Source: Blautia sp. OF03-15BH (lineage in GTDB: Bacteria > Bacillota > Clostridia > Lachnospirales > Lachnospiraceae). Taken from it: DNA of 64,000 nucleotides. Position numbers and translations under genes: made by a program. Below, piece after piece: positions 1-7,675 of the stretch. Under the pieces are notes generated by a model that was given only the letters and a program-made list of their open reading frames with translations, was not told the origin of the DNA and did not search any database. Location of the stretch: positions 124,001 to 188,000 of the forward strand of contig NZ_QSCM01000004.1 in NCBI RefSeq assembly GCF_003463065.1. Reading direction: 5' to 3'. Numbering within the stretch: the first letter of the stretch is position 1; every line of letters starts with the position of its first letter.

Positions 1-523
1 ACGGATACACTCCTTTTCTTACAAGCGGAATCCCGTAAACCACTTCATAAAAACCATCTGCCGCTTCAGCCATACGGCAGTTTACCTCACCAAGGTAAGA
101 CTGGTATTTCCTGGTTTCCGGATCATATTCCACTCCGTCTGAAAAAATTTCATTGGTCACTACCACCAGATGGCGGGCTTTTTCCCGAAGATGACAGATC
201 CCTTCCATCACCGCCTCTACGGTCCGCTCACCGGCCCCGCTCTCATCGAACATCTCGTTTGCCGTAAGATTGGACATACATTCCAGAAGAAGGATCGAAT
301 CCTCCGGAACCTCAAGTCCTGCCAGATCCGTATAACGCTCCAGCGTCTCAAAGTGCTTGTCCGCGCGCATGGCACGGTGCCGGCTGATCCTCTTTTTTCC
401 TTCCTCGTCAAAACACATCATCGTGGCAATGTAGATCCGGCGTCCTTCCCCGAGAGACGCCGTCAGTTTTTCGGCAAAAGCGGACTTTCCGCTTCCGCTG
501 CCTCCGGTTACAACAAAAAACAT
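1..523 (-). CDS. cobU: Adenosylcobinamide kinase / guanylyltransferase CobU, truncated by window edge
   Basis: CobU phosphorylates adenosylcobinamide and transfers GMP to it, making the activated corrinoid used in the last steps of cobamide assembly. The minus-strand reading begins at 523 with MFFVVTGGSGSGKSAF, a P-loop (GGSGSGKS) right at the N-terminus as in CobU. The family's downstream stretches IYIATM and VVTNEIFSDGVEYD follow. About 174 residues are visible, so only the C-terminal end lies beyond base 1. Its ATG directly abuts the cobT stop codon, so the two are translationally adjacent and part of one operon. Confident in the family; the missing end cannot be assessed. Confidence 0.93.
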   Translation of the reverse strand, partial: MFFVVTGGSGSGKSAFAEKLTASLGEGRRIYIATMMCFDEEGKKRISRHRAMRADKHFETLERYTDLAGLEVPEDSILLLECMSNLTANEMFDESGAGERTVEAVMEGICHLREKARHLVVVTNEIFSDGVEYDPETRKYQSYLGEVNCRMAEAADGFYEVVYGIPLVRKGVYP

Positions 524-1573
524 TTATACCAGAGGCTTGTACTCTTCCACCTGAATATCCTGGAAGGTACTCATTCCGTTGTATACGCCGCAGGCCAGGT
601 CCAGAATGGGGAAAAGAACCACAGCACCGGTACCCTCTCCCAGGCACATATCACAGTGCAGGGGGGCTTCCAGTCCCAGAGCCTCCAGGATCAGGTGTGC
701 AGCAGGCTCCTTGGAGACATGGGAGGCAAGCATATATTCTTTTACCAGCGGACAGATCGTCGCTGCTGCCAGAGCTGCCACCGCAGAGATAAAGCCATCG
801 ATCACAACAGGAACCCCACAGGCTGCACCGCCCAGGAAGACACCTGCCATACCTGCGATATCAAAGCCGCCGACCTTCGCCAGAACATCTACTCCGTCTT
901 TCGGATCCGGCTGATTGACCTTAATGGCCTTTTTGATGGCCCGGAGCTTCCGCACCATTCCCTCAGAGGAAAGTCCGGCTCCACGGCCTGTCATTTTTTC
1001 TACGTCTTCACTCAGAAGAACGGATGCCACCGCACTGCTGGTGGTCGTATTTCCGATTCCCATCTCGCCTGTGGCGATCAGAGAATATCCTTTGTTCTTC
1101 AGCTCTTCCACCATGGAAATACCGGTTTCCAGAGCCTGGATGGCTTCTTCCCTTGTCATGGCCGGTCCCTTGGTCATATTTTTTGTACCCCAGGCAATTT
1201 TCCGGTCAATGACATGAGTTTCTGCTGCAACACCGATATCCACCGGGAAAATATCTGCTCCCGCCATGGAGCAGAGGATACTTGCCGTAGCCTTTTTATT
1301 CAGAAAATTATCTGTCACAATGGCAGTCACTTCCTGGCCGGTCTGGGTCACTCCTTCTTCTACCACACCGTTGTCCGCACACATGGTCACGAGTGCTTTT
1401 TTCTCCAGATGGATATCCGCACTTCCTGTGATGCCGGCGATCTTTACCAGGTCATCCTCCAGCTTTCCGAGGCTGTGAAGCGGCTTGGCAATGCTGTCCC
1501 AACGGCGCTGACAAAGCTCCATCGCCTTCTGATCCGGCTCCTTTATAGCTCTTTTCGCTTCTTCTAATGTCAT
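524..1573 (-). CDS. cobT: Nicotinate-nucleotide:dimethylbenzimidazole phosphoribosyltransferase CobT
   Basis: CobT makes alpha-ribazole phosphate from nicotinate mononucleotide and a lower-ligand base, giving the lower ligand of cobamides. The 349-residue length is typical. Recognisable family blocks are VTMCADNGVVEEGVTQTGQEV, shown here only up to the first 20 residues as VTMCADNGVVEEGVTQTGQE, then GIGNTTTSSAV and GRGAGLSSEGM, and near the C-terminus HLILEALGLEAPL and GEGTGAVVLFP, where E of GEG is the expected catalytic base. The start follows GAGGAACGCAT. It is the first gene of a cobT-cobU operon. No cobalamin riboswitch is visible in the roughly 200 bp upstream. Confidence 0.96.
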   Translation of the reverse strand: MTLEEAKRAIKEPDQKAMELCQRRWDSIAKPLHSLGKLEDDLVKIAGITGSADIHLEKKALVTMCADNGVVEEGVTQTGQEVTAIVTDNFLNKKATASILCSMAGADIFPVDIGVAAETHVIDRKIAWGTKNMTKGPAMTREEAIQALETGISMVEELKNKGYSLIATGEMGIGNTTTSSAVASVLLSEDVEKMTGRGAGLSSEGMVRKLRAIKKAIKVNQPDPKDGVDVLAKVGGFDIAGMAGVFLGGAACGVPVVIDGFISAVAALAAATICPLVKEYMLASHVSKEPAAHLILEALGLEAPLHCDMCLGEGTGAVVLFPILDLACGVYNGMSTFQDIQVEEYKPLV

Positions 1574-1666
1574 ATGCGTTCCTCTTTTCTTCTATTTTCG
1601 AAGTCTGGTCAAAACCTCTCCCATCATACCATAAAAACCGCCCGGATAGCAAGTACAGGGCAATTT

Positions 1667-1704
1667 TTGTATAACAGGAGTTTCCGGCGGAATTTGTTAT
1701 ACAA
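1667..1704. repeat. Perfect 10-bp inverted repeat between terminator and cobT
   Basis: TTGTATAACA at 1667-1676 is matched by TGTTATACAA at 1695-1704, a perfect 10-bp inverted repeat with an 18-bp spacer. The spacer itself contains TTCCG-G-CGGAA at 1682-1692, almost on the same centre. It lies about 90 bp upstream of the cobT start and touches the T-tract of the preceding gene's terminator. It could be a cobT operator or an RNA hairpin; I cannot tell which. Confidence 0.6.
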
Positions 1705-1750
1705 AAAAGCCTCTCCGGTCCTGCCCCGTAAGGGAAAACCGGAAAGGCTT
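1703..1750 (-). terminator. Intrinsic terminator of the cell-wall-binding protein gene
   Basis: On the minus strand AAGCCTTTCCGGT (1750-1738) pairs with ACCGGAGAGGCTT (1719-1707), followed by a T-run at 1708-1703. It lies about 27 bp after the stop of the 1777-3159 gene and separates it from cobT. Confidence 0.88.
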
Positions 1751-1776
1751 CTTCATTAACATGATCCGTTCTCAGA

Positions 1777-3159
1777 TCAGGCTGCTTTTCCCAGAAGACT
1801 CAGCGCCTGAGAACACTCGGAACGGTAACGGCTGATGTAAGCCGGATACTTCTTCATACGGTAATTATACAGGAGACGGAGGAACTCGCTGTCACTGCTG
1901 GAGTTGGTGATCTTTGCTGCGATAACCGCATTCGCTGCGGAAAGCTGTCCATGCTGGATCGAGTAGCTGTACACAGCTCCTTTGACCACATCCGGCCTCT
2001 TGCTCATGTCAATCCCATATCTGGAAAGATAACGTGCAGTAATATCATAATATTCCTGCTTCGCATACTGATCCTGATAATTGGCAAATTTTATTTTGTT
2101 CCTGCTGAAGATCGTATTCCACGCCCGGTAGAACGCCGTATTCCCCTGAAGCTTCCCCTTCTGGAGAAGAGAGAGCGCTGCATAAGATTTAAACTCTTTA
2201 AAAAATACCGGATCCTTCTGATAACAGTACTTTACAAAAGGAAGAAGGGAATATCGATAATCAAACTGATATTTTCCACAGGCATTTCCGTGATCTCCGC
2301 CGGTCTGGTTATAACCCTGGTAGAAATCGTCGCTTCTGCCGGACTCATAGATCGTAAAGAACAGAAAATCATCAGAAAGTCCGTCTTTATTTGAAGAGTC
2401 ATCCTCTCCGCTGTTGCTGTTGCTCTGCGCATCCGTGATGGTGCATCTGCCGTTGGCATCAAAGGAATAATGCTTGCCATTGGCATCAAAATCATCTGTG
2501 ATCATGACACCGTCTTCATCAAAGAAATACTGGCTTCCGTCAATGGTCACGAGTCCGGTATCCATAGCTCCCACCGCTCTGGAAGGATCACTCGTATTGA
2601 AATGATACCGCTTTCTGTTGATGGTCAGCCAGCCTGTAGCCTTGTAACAGATCTTCGCGCGGAAATAATATGTAGTACCGTCAATCTCATGAAAACCACT
2701 GATTGCCGCTCCATCCTCACCGAAATAATAATCTCTGTTCTTGATGGTCTGCCAGCCTTTGGTCAGGGTTCCATCCGTCCGGATCGTATTCGTATGCTGG
2801 AAATAGTAAAGCTTTCCGTCCAGCTTCCAGAGTCCGCTGCGGATCATATAGCCGCCTGCCTTACGGAAATATCTCGGCTTTCCTCCGATCGTCACCCAGC
2901 CGCTCACACGCTCTCCGGTCTGCTTGTCCGTATAGTACCAGTTGTGTCTGTATGCAACCAGTCCTCTGGCAATCTTACCATTGGCACGGTAATAGTACCA
3001 TTTTCCTCCTTCTCTGACCCAGCCCAGTTTCCTGCTCTTCTGCGTGGTCGCCGTCACCGTGGATATGCTCTTGCTTCCTGCAGCGCTGGCTGTCTGCGGT
3101 GTAAAACACACGGCAGCTGCCATGAAACCGGCCGCGATCATAAGGAATTTCATTTTCAT
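1777..3159 (-). CDS. Secreted choline-binding-repeat protein with lysozyme-like C-terminal domain
   Basis: A 460-residue exported protein. Residues 1-26 form a signal peptide ending near TASAA. Residues about 45-240 hold roughly nine 20-residue aromatic repeats of the CW_binding_1 type (for example GWVREGGKWYYYRANGKI), which anchor proteins to the cell wall. A Ser/Asn/Asp linker leads to a C-terminal domain (about 262-460) starting FLFFTIYESGRSDDF, with GKYQFDYRYS about 20 residues later. The YESG...G.YQ pattern resembles glycosidase domains of the VgrG3-C/phage endolysin type, with Glu272 as candidate catalytic acid; this is inference. The start follows AGGGGGACTAGT. It is a single-gene unit with its own consensus promoter and terminator. 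A wall hydrolase is likely, its substrate unknown. Confidence 0.82.
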   Translation of the reverse strand: MKMKFLMIAAGFMAAAVCFTPQTASAAGSKSISTVTATTQKSRKLGWVREGGKWYYYRANGKIARGLVAYRHNWYYTDKQTGERVSGWVTIGGKPRYFRKAGGYMIRSGLWKLDGKLYYFQHTNTIRTDGTLTKGWQTIKNRDYYFGEDGAAISGFHEIDGTTYYFRAKICYKATGWLTINRKRYHFNTSDPSRAVGAMDTGLVTIDGSQYFFDEDGVMITDDFDANGKHYSFDANGRCTITDAQSNSNSGEDDSSNKDGLSDDFLFFTIYESGRSDDFYQGYNQTGGDHGNACGKYQFDYRYSLLPFVKYCYQKDPVFFKEFKSYAALSLLQKGKLQGNTAFYRAWNTIFSRNKIKFANYQDQYAKQEYYDITARYLSRYGIDMSKRPDVVKGAVYSYSIQHGQLSAANAVIAAKITNSSSDSEFLRLLYNYRMKKYPAYISRYRSECSQALSLLGKAA

Positions 3160-3210
3160 ACTAGTCCCCCTAATTTCAATTTATTACAAATCTGTTAACT
3201 AGTTATGGCT

Positions 3211-3239
3211 ATTATACGTCAGATCTTAGGATTTGTCAA
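3211..3239 (-). promoter_or_regulatory. Consensus sigma-A promoter for the cell-wall-binding protein
   Basis: On the minus strand TTGACA (3239-3234), a 17-bp spacer and TATAAT (3216-3211) form a perfect vegetative promoter about 55 bp upstream of the start at 3159. Confidence 0.9.
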
Positions 3240-3305
3240 ATTTTTCTTAGGTTTTTCTTTCGACGCTCCTCTCCGTACGGGAGAAAAATATCCGTTTTTT
3301 CACGG

Positions 3306-3350
3306 AAAAAAGCCATGACCGGCGTTTTTTCTGCCAAGTCATGGCTTTTT
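3306..3350 (-). terminator. Terminator downstream of spoIVA
   Basis: AAGCCATGAC (3310-3319) pairs with GTCATGGCTT (3338-3347), with A-rich and T-rich flanks on the two sides, so it can act in both directions. It ends the spoIVA transcript and insulates the promoter at 3211-3239. Confidence 0.88.
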
Positions 3351-3369
3351 AAGATCCGCTGATGGCGGG

Positions 3370-4842
3370 TCACAAAATAATACAGATGAGCCGCCCTCTG
3401 GACTCATTGACGATCCGTTTCATAGTCTCCTGAAGCTTTTTCTGGCTTTCCTCGCCAATGACGGCAAGGCGGGTACGGATGCCGTCTCCTACCAGCTGCT
3501 CCACCGATTTTCCGAAAATGCTGGTCTTCCAGATCCCGTCCTCCGTTCTGGCATTTTCCCGGATATAAGAAATGAGATCCTCCGCCTGCGCTTCGCTTCC
3601 CACAATGGGAGCGATCTCCGTCTCGATATCTGCACGGATGAGATGGACAGACGGGCTCATGGCCCGGATCTTTACCCCGTATCTGCTTCCCTGATGGATC
3701 ACAGACGGTTCCTCCAGTGTGATCTGGGACTGTTCCGGAAGGATCACGCCATATCCGCTTTCTTCCACAGATTTCAGGGCAGCCTCCACCTTTTCATAAG
3801 TTTTCTTTTTCTCTGCCAGTTCCCGGATCATGGAAATCAGCTGATACTCTCCTTTCAGTTCCACACCGGACAATTCACTCAGCATGGCATAATAGTATGT
3901 ATCTTCGATCTCCATACGGATTTTTACTGCTCCCCTGGAAAGAACGATGCCTTCCATGCGGATTCCGCTGATACAGGGAGCCTCGGAGCGGAAAAGACTC
4001 TCCTCCTTCAGATCCCGGATATGCGTCACCTTTGCAAGGATCTCTCCTGCTTTTTCCAGCAGTGCTTTTTTTACCGGATGTTCCGGATCCAGTGTTTCCG
4101 TCCATTTGGGAATATAAAATTCCACCCGTATCAGCGGAAATTCATAGAGGATCTTCTTGAGGATCCGCCGGACATCTTCCACGGTAAGCCGTTCCAGGTT
4201 CACCGCCATGGCTGCCATCCGGTATTCCTTTTCCAAAAATTCCACCGCATCTATGGCCGCTTTTCCATAAGGATCTGCACTGTTCACCAGTGCAATACAG
4301 GGTTTTCCGGTTTTCTTCAGTTCCTCTGCCGTCCGTTTCTCTGCCTCCCGGAAACTCTCTCTTTTCAGATCTCCAAAGCTTCCATCCGAGGTGATCAGGA
4401 TTCCCGCAGTGGCATGATCCCGGATCACCTTTTCCGTCCCCAGGACTGCCGCCTTTTCAAACGGCATCTCTTCCAAAGACCAGGGCGTTTTCACCATCCG
4501 CGGCTGTTCCTCCTCTGTCATGCCGTCCGCGCCCTTCACCGGAAAACCGACACAGTCCACGAGACGGACTTTCAGCTCCGTCTGATCCGGCAGTCTCAGA
4601 AGAGCAGCCTCTTTCGGCACAAATTTGGGTTCCACCGTAGTAATGGTCTTTCCCTTCCCGCTGGTCGGCAGTTCATCCGTAGCGATCTTTTTCTCCTGAT
4701 CTTTCAGGTTCGGAAGCACCAGAAGTTCCATAAAGTGCCGTACAAATGTGGATTTTCCTGTCCGGACAGGTCCTACCACTCCCAGAAAGATCTCCCCGCC
4801 GGTCCGGGCTTTGATATCTTTATAGAGATGAAATTCTTCCAT
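3370..4842 (-). CDS. spoIVA: Stage IV sporulation protein A, spore coat basement ATPase
   Basis: SpoIVA is the ATP-hydrolysing protein that polymerises on the forespore surface and forms the base on which coat proteins assemble. The 490-residue length matches the family. The N-terminus EEFHLYKDIKARTGGEIF is diagnostic. A Walker A loop GPVRTGKS lies at 24-31, and LVDCVGFPVKGADG provides the switch/Walker B region. Expression in the mother cell under sigma-E is expected from the family, but I could not place a convincing sigma-E promoter. The ribosome binding site GAGGGGGGAT lies inside a leader hairpin (see 4849-4887). The gene stands alone and is divergent from the nitroreductase. Confidence 0.97.
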   Translation of the reverse strand: MEEFHLYKDIKARTGGEIFLGVVGPVRTGKSTFVRHFMELLVLPNLKDQEKKIATDELPTSGKGKTITTVEPKFVPKEAALLRLPDQTELKVRLVDCVGFPVKGADGMTEEEQPRMVKTPWSLEEMPFEKAAVLGTEKVIRDHATAGILITSDGSFGDLKRESFREAEKRTAEELKKTGKPCIALVNSADPYGKAAIDAVEFLEKEYRMAAMAVNLERLTVEDVRRILKKILYEFPLIRVEFYIPKWTETLDPEHPVKKALLEKAGEILAKVTHIRDLKEESLFRSEAPCISGIRMEGIVLSRGAVKIRMEIEDTYYYAMLSELSGVELKGEYQLISMIRELAEKKKTYEKVEAALKSVEESGYGVILPEQSQITLEEPSVIHQGSRYGVKIRAMSPSVHLIRADIETEIAPIVGSEAQAEDLISYIRENARTEDGIWKTSIFGKSVEQLVGDGIRTRLAVIGEESQKKLQETMKRIVNESRGRLICIIL

Positions 4843-4848
4843 AAAAAT

Positions 4849-4887
4849 CCCCCCTCGCTATACTGGTAAAGTATATTGCAAAGGGGG
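4849..4887 (-). promoter_or_regulatory. Leader hairpin burying the spoIVA ribosome binding site
   Basis: In the minus-strand leader CCCCCT (4887-4882) can pair with AGGGGG (4855-4850), which is the Shine-Dalgarno sequence. An inner stem TATACT (4875-4870) pairs with AGTATA (4864-4859), and a GC/GC pair lies between them. The resulting roughly 14-bp hairpin would block ribosome access. The pairing is seen directly; a regulatory role is inference. Confidence 0.5.
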
Positions 4888-4994
4888 CAGGTTTAGCACT
4901 TCAAATATTCAACTTTTTTCACGGAACTCCGCCGTTTCTTTTTTACCTCATAAAGATTTTTATCCGCATGCTTTTGCTATTTTTCCAAATCCCA

Positions 4995-5023
4995 TTGATT
5001 TTTCATTAAAAAAACAGTAAAAT
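4995..5023 (+). promoter_or_regulatory. Sigma-A promoter for the nitroreductase
   Basis: TTGATT (4995-5000), a 17-bp spacer and TAAAAT (5018-5023), about 37 bp before the start at 5060. Confidence 0.7.
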
Positions 5024-5059
5024 ATCACCAACTTTCATACAAACAAGGAGGAATGATCC

Positions 5060-5581
5060 ATGAATGAAGTTATGGAAAATCTGCTCACCAGAAGAAGCAT
5101 CCGAAGCTATCAGCCCGATATGATCCCCATGGAAACCATTGAGGAAATCGTAAAAGCCGGCACTTACGCAGCCACCGGCATGGGGCTCCAGTCTCCCATC
5201 ATTGTCGCTGTCACAGATAAAGAGACCAGAGATCAGCTGTCCCGTATGAATGCAGCTGTCATGGGCAGCTCTGCGGATCCTTTTTATGGCGCCCCCGTGG
5301 TCCTCATCGTTCTTGCGGATAAAAACAGGGGAACGTATCTTTACGATGGCAGCCTGGTCATGGGAAATATGATGACTGCCGCCCATTCTCTCGGAATCGG
5401 AAGCTGCTGGATCCATCGTGCGAAGGAAACCTTTGAATCTCCGGAGGGAAAAGAGCTCCTGAAGCAATGGGGCATTGAAGGCAATTATGAAGGGATCGGT
5501 CATCTGATCCTCGGCTACGCCAAGGGCGAAGCTCCTGCTCCCAAGCCTCGGAAAGAAAACTATGTCTACTATGTAAAATGA
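5060..5581 (+). CDS. Nitroreductase family FMN-dependent oxidoreductase
   Basis: A 173-residue protein of the small nitroreductase family, flavoenzymes that reduce nitro compounds, quinones or similar acceptors with NAD(P)H. The N-terminus LLTRRSIRSYQPD is the classic FMN-phosphate-binding start, and AAHSLGIGSCWIHRAKE is the family's C-terminal block. The start follows AAGGAGGAATGATCC. The natural substrate cannot be read from sequence. The stop codon TGA at 5579-5581 is the first three bases of an inserted repeat element. Without that insertion the gene would end GTA AAA TAA, so the protein is unchanged. Confidence 0.92.
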   Translation: MNEVMENLLTRRSIRSYQPDMIPMETIEEIVKAGTYAATGMGLQSPIIVAVTDKETRDQLSRMNAAVMGSSADPFYGAPVVLIVLADKNRGTYLYDGSLVMGNMMTAAHSLGIGSCWIHRAKETFESPEGKELLKQWGIEGNYEGIGHLILGYAKGEAPAPKPRKENYVYYVK

Positions 5582-5781
5582 TATGAGTGTCAAAAGGTCT
5601 TTTGACACTCATTTGATACCCGGATTGCTACACAGCTACGCTGCTCCCGCAATCCTCCAAATATTCGAAATCCGCTGATTTACTGCGTAAATCGCTACTT
5701 TCTCATATTTGGCGTGTCCCAAGTTCAAAAGCCTTATCATGCAAGCATGAACGGCTTTTTGACCTTTTGACACTGGTATCA
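5579..5781. repeat. MITE-like structured repeat, family A, full-length copy
   Basis: A 203-bp element begins TGATATGAGTGTCAAAAGG and ends CCTTTTGACACTGGTATCA, so its ends are imperfect inverted repeats. It is flanked by a 5-bp direct repeat TAAAA at 5574-5578 and 5782-5786, as expected of a target-site duplication. The interior folds into successive hairpins: GGATTGC/GCAATCC (5622-5628, 5649-5655), CCAAATAT/ATATTTGG (5657-5664, 5705-5712) enclosing GATTTAC/GTAAATC (5677-5683, 5687-5693), and AAAAGCC/GGCTTTT near the right end. It has no open reading frame. Relatives lie at 40935-40972 and about 53095-53282. Confidence 0.8.
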
Positions 5782-5801
5782 TAAAATAAGCCTTTCTTTT
5801 T

Positions 5802-5848
5802 TCCCTTTCGTTTTCATAAGCTGTAAGAAAACGAAAGGGAGCTTTTTT
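5802..5848 (+). promoter_or_regulatory. Terminator-like hairpin overlapping the RBS of the Csp-like protease
   Basis: TCCCTTTCGTTTT (5802-5814) pairs perfectly with AAAACGAAAGGGA (5828-5840) across a 13-nt loop. GC and six Ts (5843-5848) follow immediately, and then the ATG at 5849. The only Shine-Dalgarno candidate, AAGGGAG, lies in the 3' arm. The structure could stop transcription arriving from the nitroreductase, gate translation, or both. Confidence 0.7.
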
Positions 5849-7546
5849 ATGTCTGAAGCTTCTGTCTCTGAAAAAATCCTTTCGGAAGATTATGCCGACC
5901 TCATCCTTCCGGTCACTTTAAGCGGCTCTTACTTTCTCAATGCCTACGAACAGATGGGCGGTGAGCTTCTTGGTAATAACTACGGAATGATCCACATTCC
6001 TCTCTCCATGCTTCCCAGGGATCTTCTCGCCTATGTGGGCTACTACAACATTCCCAAGCTCTACACTCTGCTGGATGAAAGTAGCCTGGAAGTTTCCGGG
6101 ATCCTGCGCGTCCGCTCCCAGCCACTCCTTGGTTATACGGGAAAAGATATCATCCTCGGCTTTCTGGATACGGGCATCAATTATACCCTGCCTGTTTTCC
6201 GGCGCTCTGACGGCCGCACCCGGATCGTCGGCATCTGGGACCAGACAGACCAGAGCGGAACACCACCGGAAAAGTTAAGCTATGGTTCTTCTTACACAGA
6301 AGATGACATCAATCTGGCTCTTCGCGCAGAAGATCCTTTCTCTATCGTCTCTTCTGTCGATGAAAACGGTCACGGAACCCTTCTTGCCAGCATCGCCGCA
6401 GGAAGCGAAAACGTGATCCCTGATTTTTCCGGTGCGGCTCCGGATGCAGATATTGCCATGGTAAAACTGAAACCGGCAAAAAAATTTCTCCGGGATTTCC
6501 AGCTGATCCGCGAGGATGCCATTGCTTTTCAGGAAACAGATCTCATGGCCGGCGTCCAGTATTTCCTTGGTCTTGCAAACCGCCTGAAAAAGCCTTTGAT
6601 CCTCTGTATCGGTCTTGGCACCAATCAGGGCTCCCACACCGGCTCTTCCCCACTCACCAATGTTTTGAGTTTCTCTGAGTCCATCGACGGTTTCTACAGC
6701 ATCATTGCCGCAGGAAACGAAGCAGGCAAAAGCCATCATTATGCCGGCAGACTCGCCTCTCCCGACTCTGTCCAGGCGGTAGAGATCCTGGTCGATAAAG
6801 AGGAACGCGGCTTTGCTGTCGAGCTCTGGGCTTCTTCTCCGGAGCTCTATGCCATCTCCATGACTTCGCCTCTGGGTGAGACCATTCCAACGATCCCGGC
6901 CAGGCTTTTTCAGAATATCACCCTGAATTTCACCCTGGAAAAAACCCGTGTGGATATTTCTTATGAGATCGTGGAGGCTGCCTCCGGAGATCAGCTGATC
7001 CTTATCCGTTTTACAGATCCTACGCCGGGAATCTGGACCCTGAGGGTAGAGAACCACTTTTATGTCAACGGTGATTTTCAACTCTGGCTTCCCGTTACCG
7101 GTTTTATTTCCCCTCAGACTGTTTTTCTGGCTCCCGACCCCGATACTACGATCACGGATCCCTCTACTACACTTCTGCCCCTTGCAGTCAGCACCTACGA
7201 TGCAGAAAACGGCAGCCTTTATCTCCACTCCAGCCGGGGCTATACCCGTTCCAAAGAGATCAAGCCGGATCTGGCCGCTCCCGGTGTCCGCGTTTCCGCA
7301 GTAAACAAAAACGGAAATCTCACTGCAGTCACCGGTTCCAGCGCAGCGGCAGCCATCACCGCAGGTGCGGCAGCTCTCCTGATCAACTGGCGTCTCAACG
7401 GGAAGCCCCGACACCTTATGACTTCTTCTGAACTTAAAAACTTTCTGATCCGTGGAGCCGGACGTTCCCGGGACCTTACCTATCCAAACCGATCCTGGGG
7501 GTACGGCACTTTGAATGTCTACGGTGTCTTTGAATCTCTTCTGTAG
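5849..7546 (+). CDS. Subtilisin-family (S8) protease of the Csp germination type
   Basis: A 565-residue subtilase without a signal peptide. It resembles the clostridial Csp proteases that process the cortex-lytic proenzyme SleC or serve as pseudoprotease germinant receptors. The catalytic triad looks intact: Asp107 in FLDTGINY, His175 in NGHGT, and Ser about 498 in GSSAAAA, where the usual GTSMA is altered. A large insert between the His and Ser blocks is typical of Csp proteins. The roughly 90-residue N-terminal part may act as a prodomain. The only sensible start lies immediately after a hairpin with a T-run. A link to germination is inferred from family and the sporulation genes nearby; many Lachnospiraceae carry several such paralogues. 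Confidence 0.85.
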   Translation: MSEASVSEKILSEDYADLILPVTLSGSYFLNAYEQMGGELLGNNYGMIHIPLSMLPRDLLAYVGYYNIPKLYTLLDESSLEVSGILRVRSQPLLGYTGKDIILGFLDTGINYTLPVFRRSDGRTRIVGIWDQTDQSGTPPEKLSYGSSYTEDDINLALRAEDPFSIVSSVDENGHGTLLASIAAGSENVIPDFSGAAPDADIAMVKLKPAKKFLRDFQLIREDAIAFQETDLMAGVQYFLGLANRLKKPLILCIGLGTNQGSHTGSSPLTNVLSFSESIDGFYSIIAAGNEAGKSHHYAGRLASPDSVQAVEILVDKEERGFAVELWASSPELYAISMTSPLGETIPTIPARLFQNITLNFTLEKTRVDISYEIVEAASGDQLILIRFTDPTPGIWTLRVENHFYVNGDFQLWLPVTGFISPQTVFLAPDPDTTITDPSTTLLPLAVSTYDAENGSLYLHSSRGYTRSKEIKPDLAAPGVRVSAVNKNGNLTAVTGSSAAAAITAGAAALLINWRLNGKPRHLMTSSELKNFLIRGAGRSRDLTYPNRSWGYGTLNVYGVFESLL

Positions 7547-7617
7547 GATTTCGGCTGCACACCGGCTGTACGGAAGCAACTGTCACTTTGACTTGTCTGA
7601 TTTTCACTGTACCTGGA

Positions 7618-7644
7618 ACCAAAAGAGGAAAGTCACATACTATA
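7618..7644 (+). promoter_or_regulatory. Candidate sigma-K promoter of the Cys/Gly-rich protein
   Basis: AC at 7618-7619, a 16-bp gap and CATACTATA at 7636-7644 match the late mother-cell sigma-K pattern (AC, 16-17 bp, CATANNNTA). This fits a coat-type product. The match is by eye and such short motifs occur by chance. Confidence 0.5.
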
Positions 7645-7675
7645 AAGTGTATTCAAAAAACGGAGGTTTTACCGA

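Noticed and set aside
170..1567. 465-residue plus-strand open frame across cobU-cobT
   Set aside because: It is the antisense shadow of cobT/cobU: His/Cys/Ser-rich translation, no RBS and no family features, while the minus strand gives two textbook proteins.
1574..1776. Cobalamin riboswitch upstream of cobT
   Set aside because: Looked for because of the gene's pathway. The roughly 200-bp gap has no B12-box-like sequence or room for the aptamer; only a terminator and an inverted repeat are present.
5579..5781. Interpretation of the family A repeat as a simple intrinsic terminator or CRISPR-like array
   Set aside because: The end palindromes are AT-rich without T-runs in the right place, and there is no repeat-spacer periodicity; target duplications favour a mobile element.
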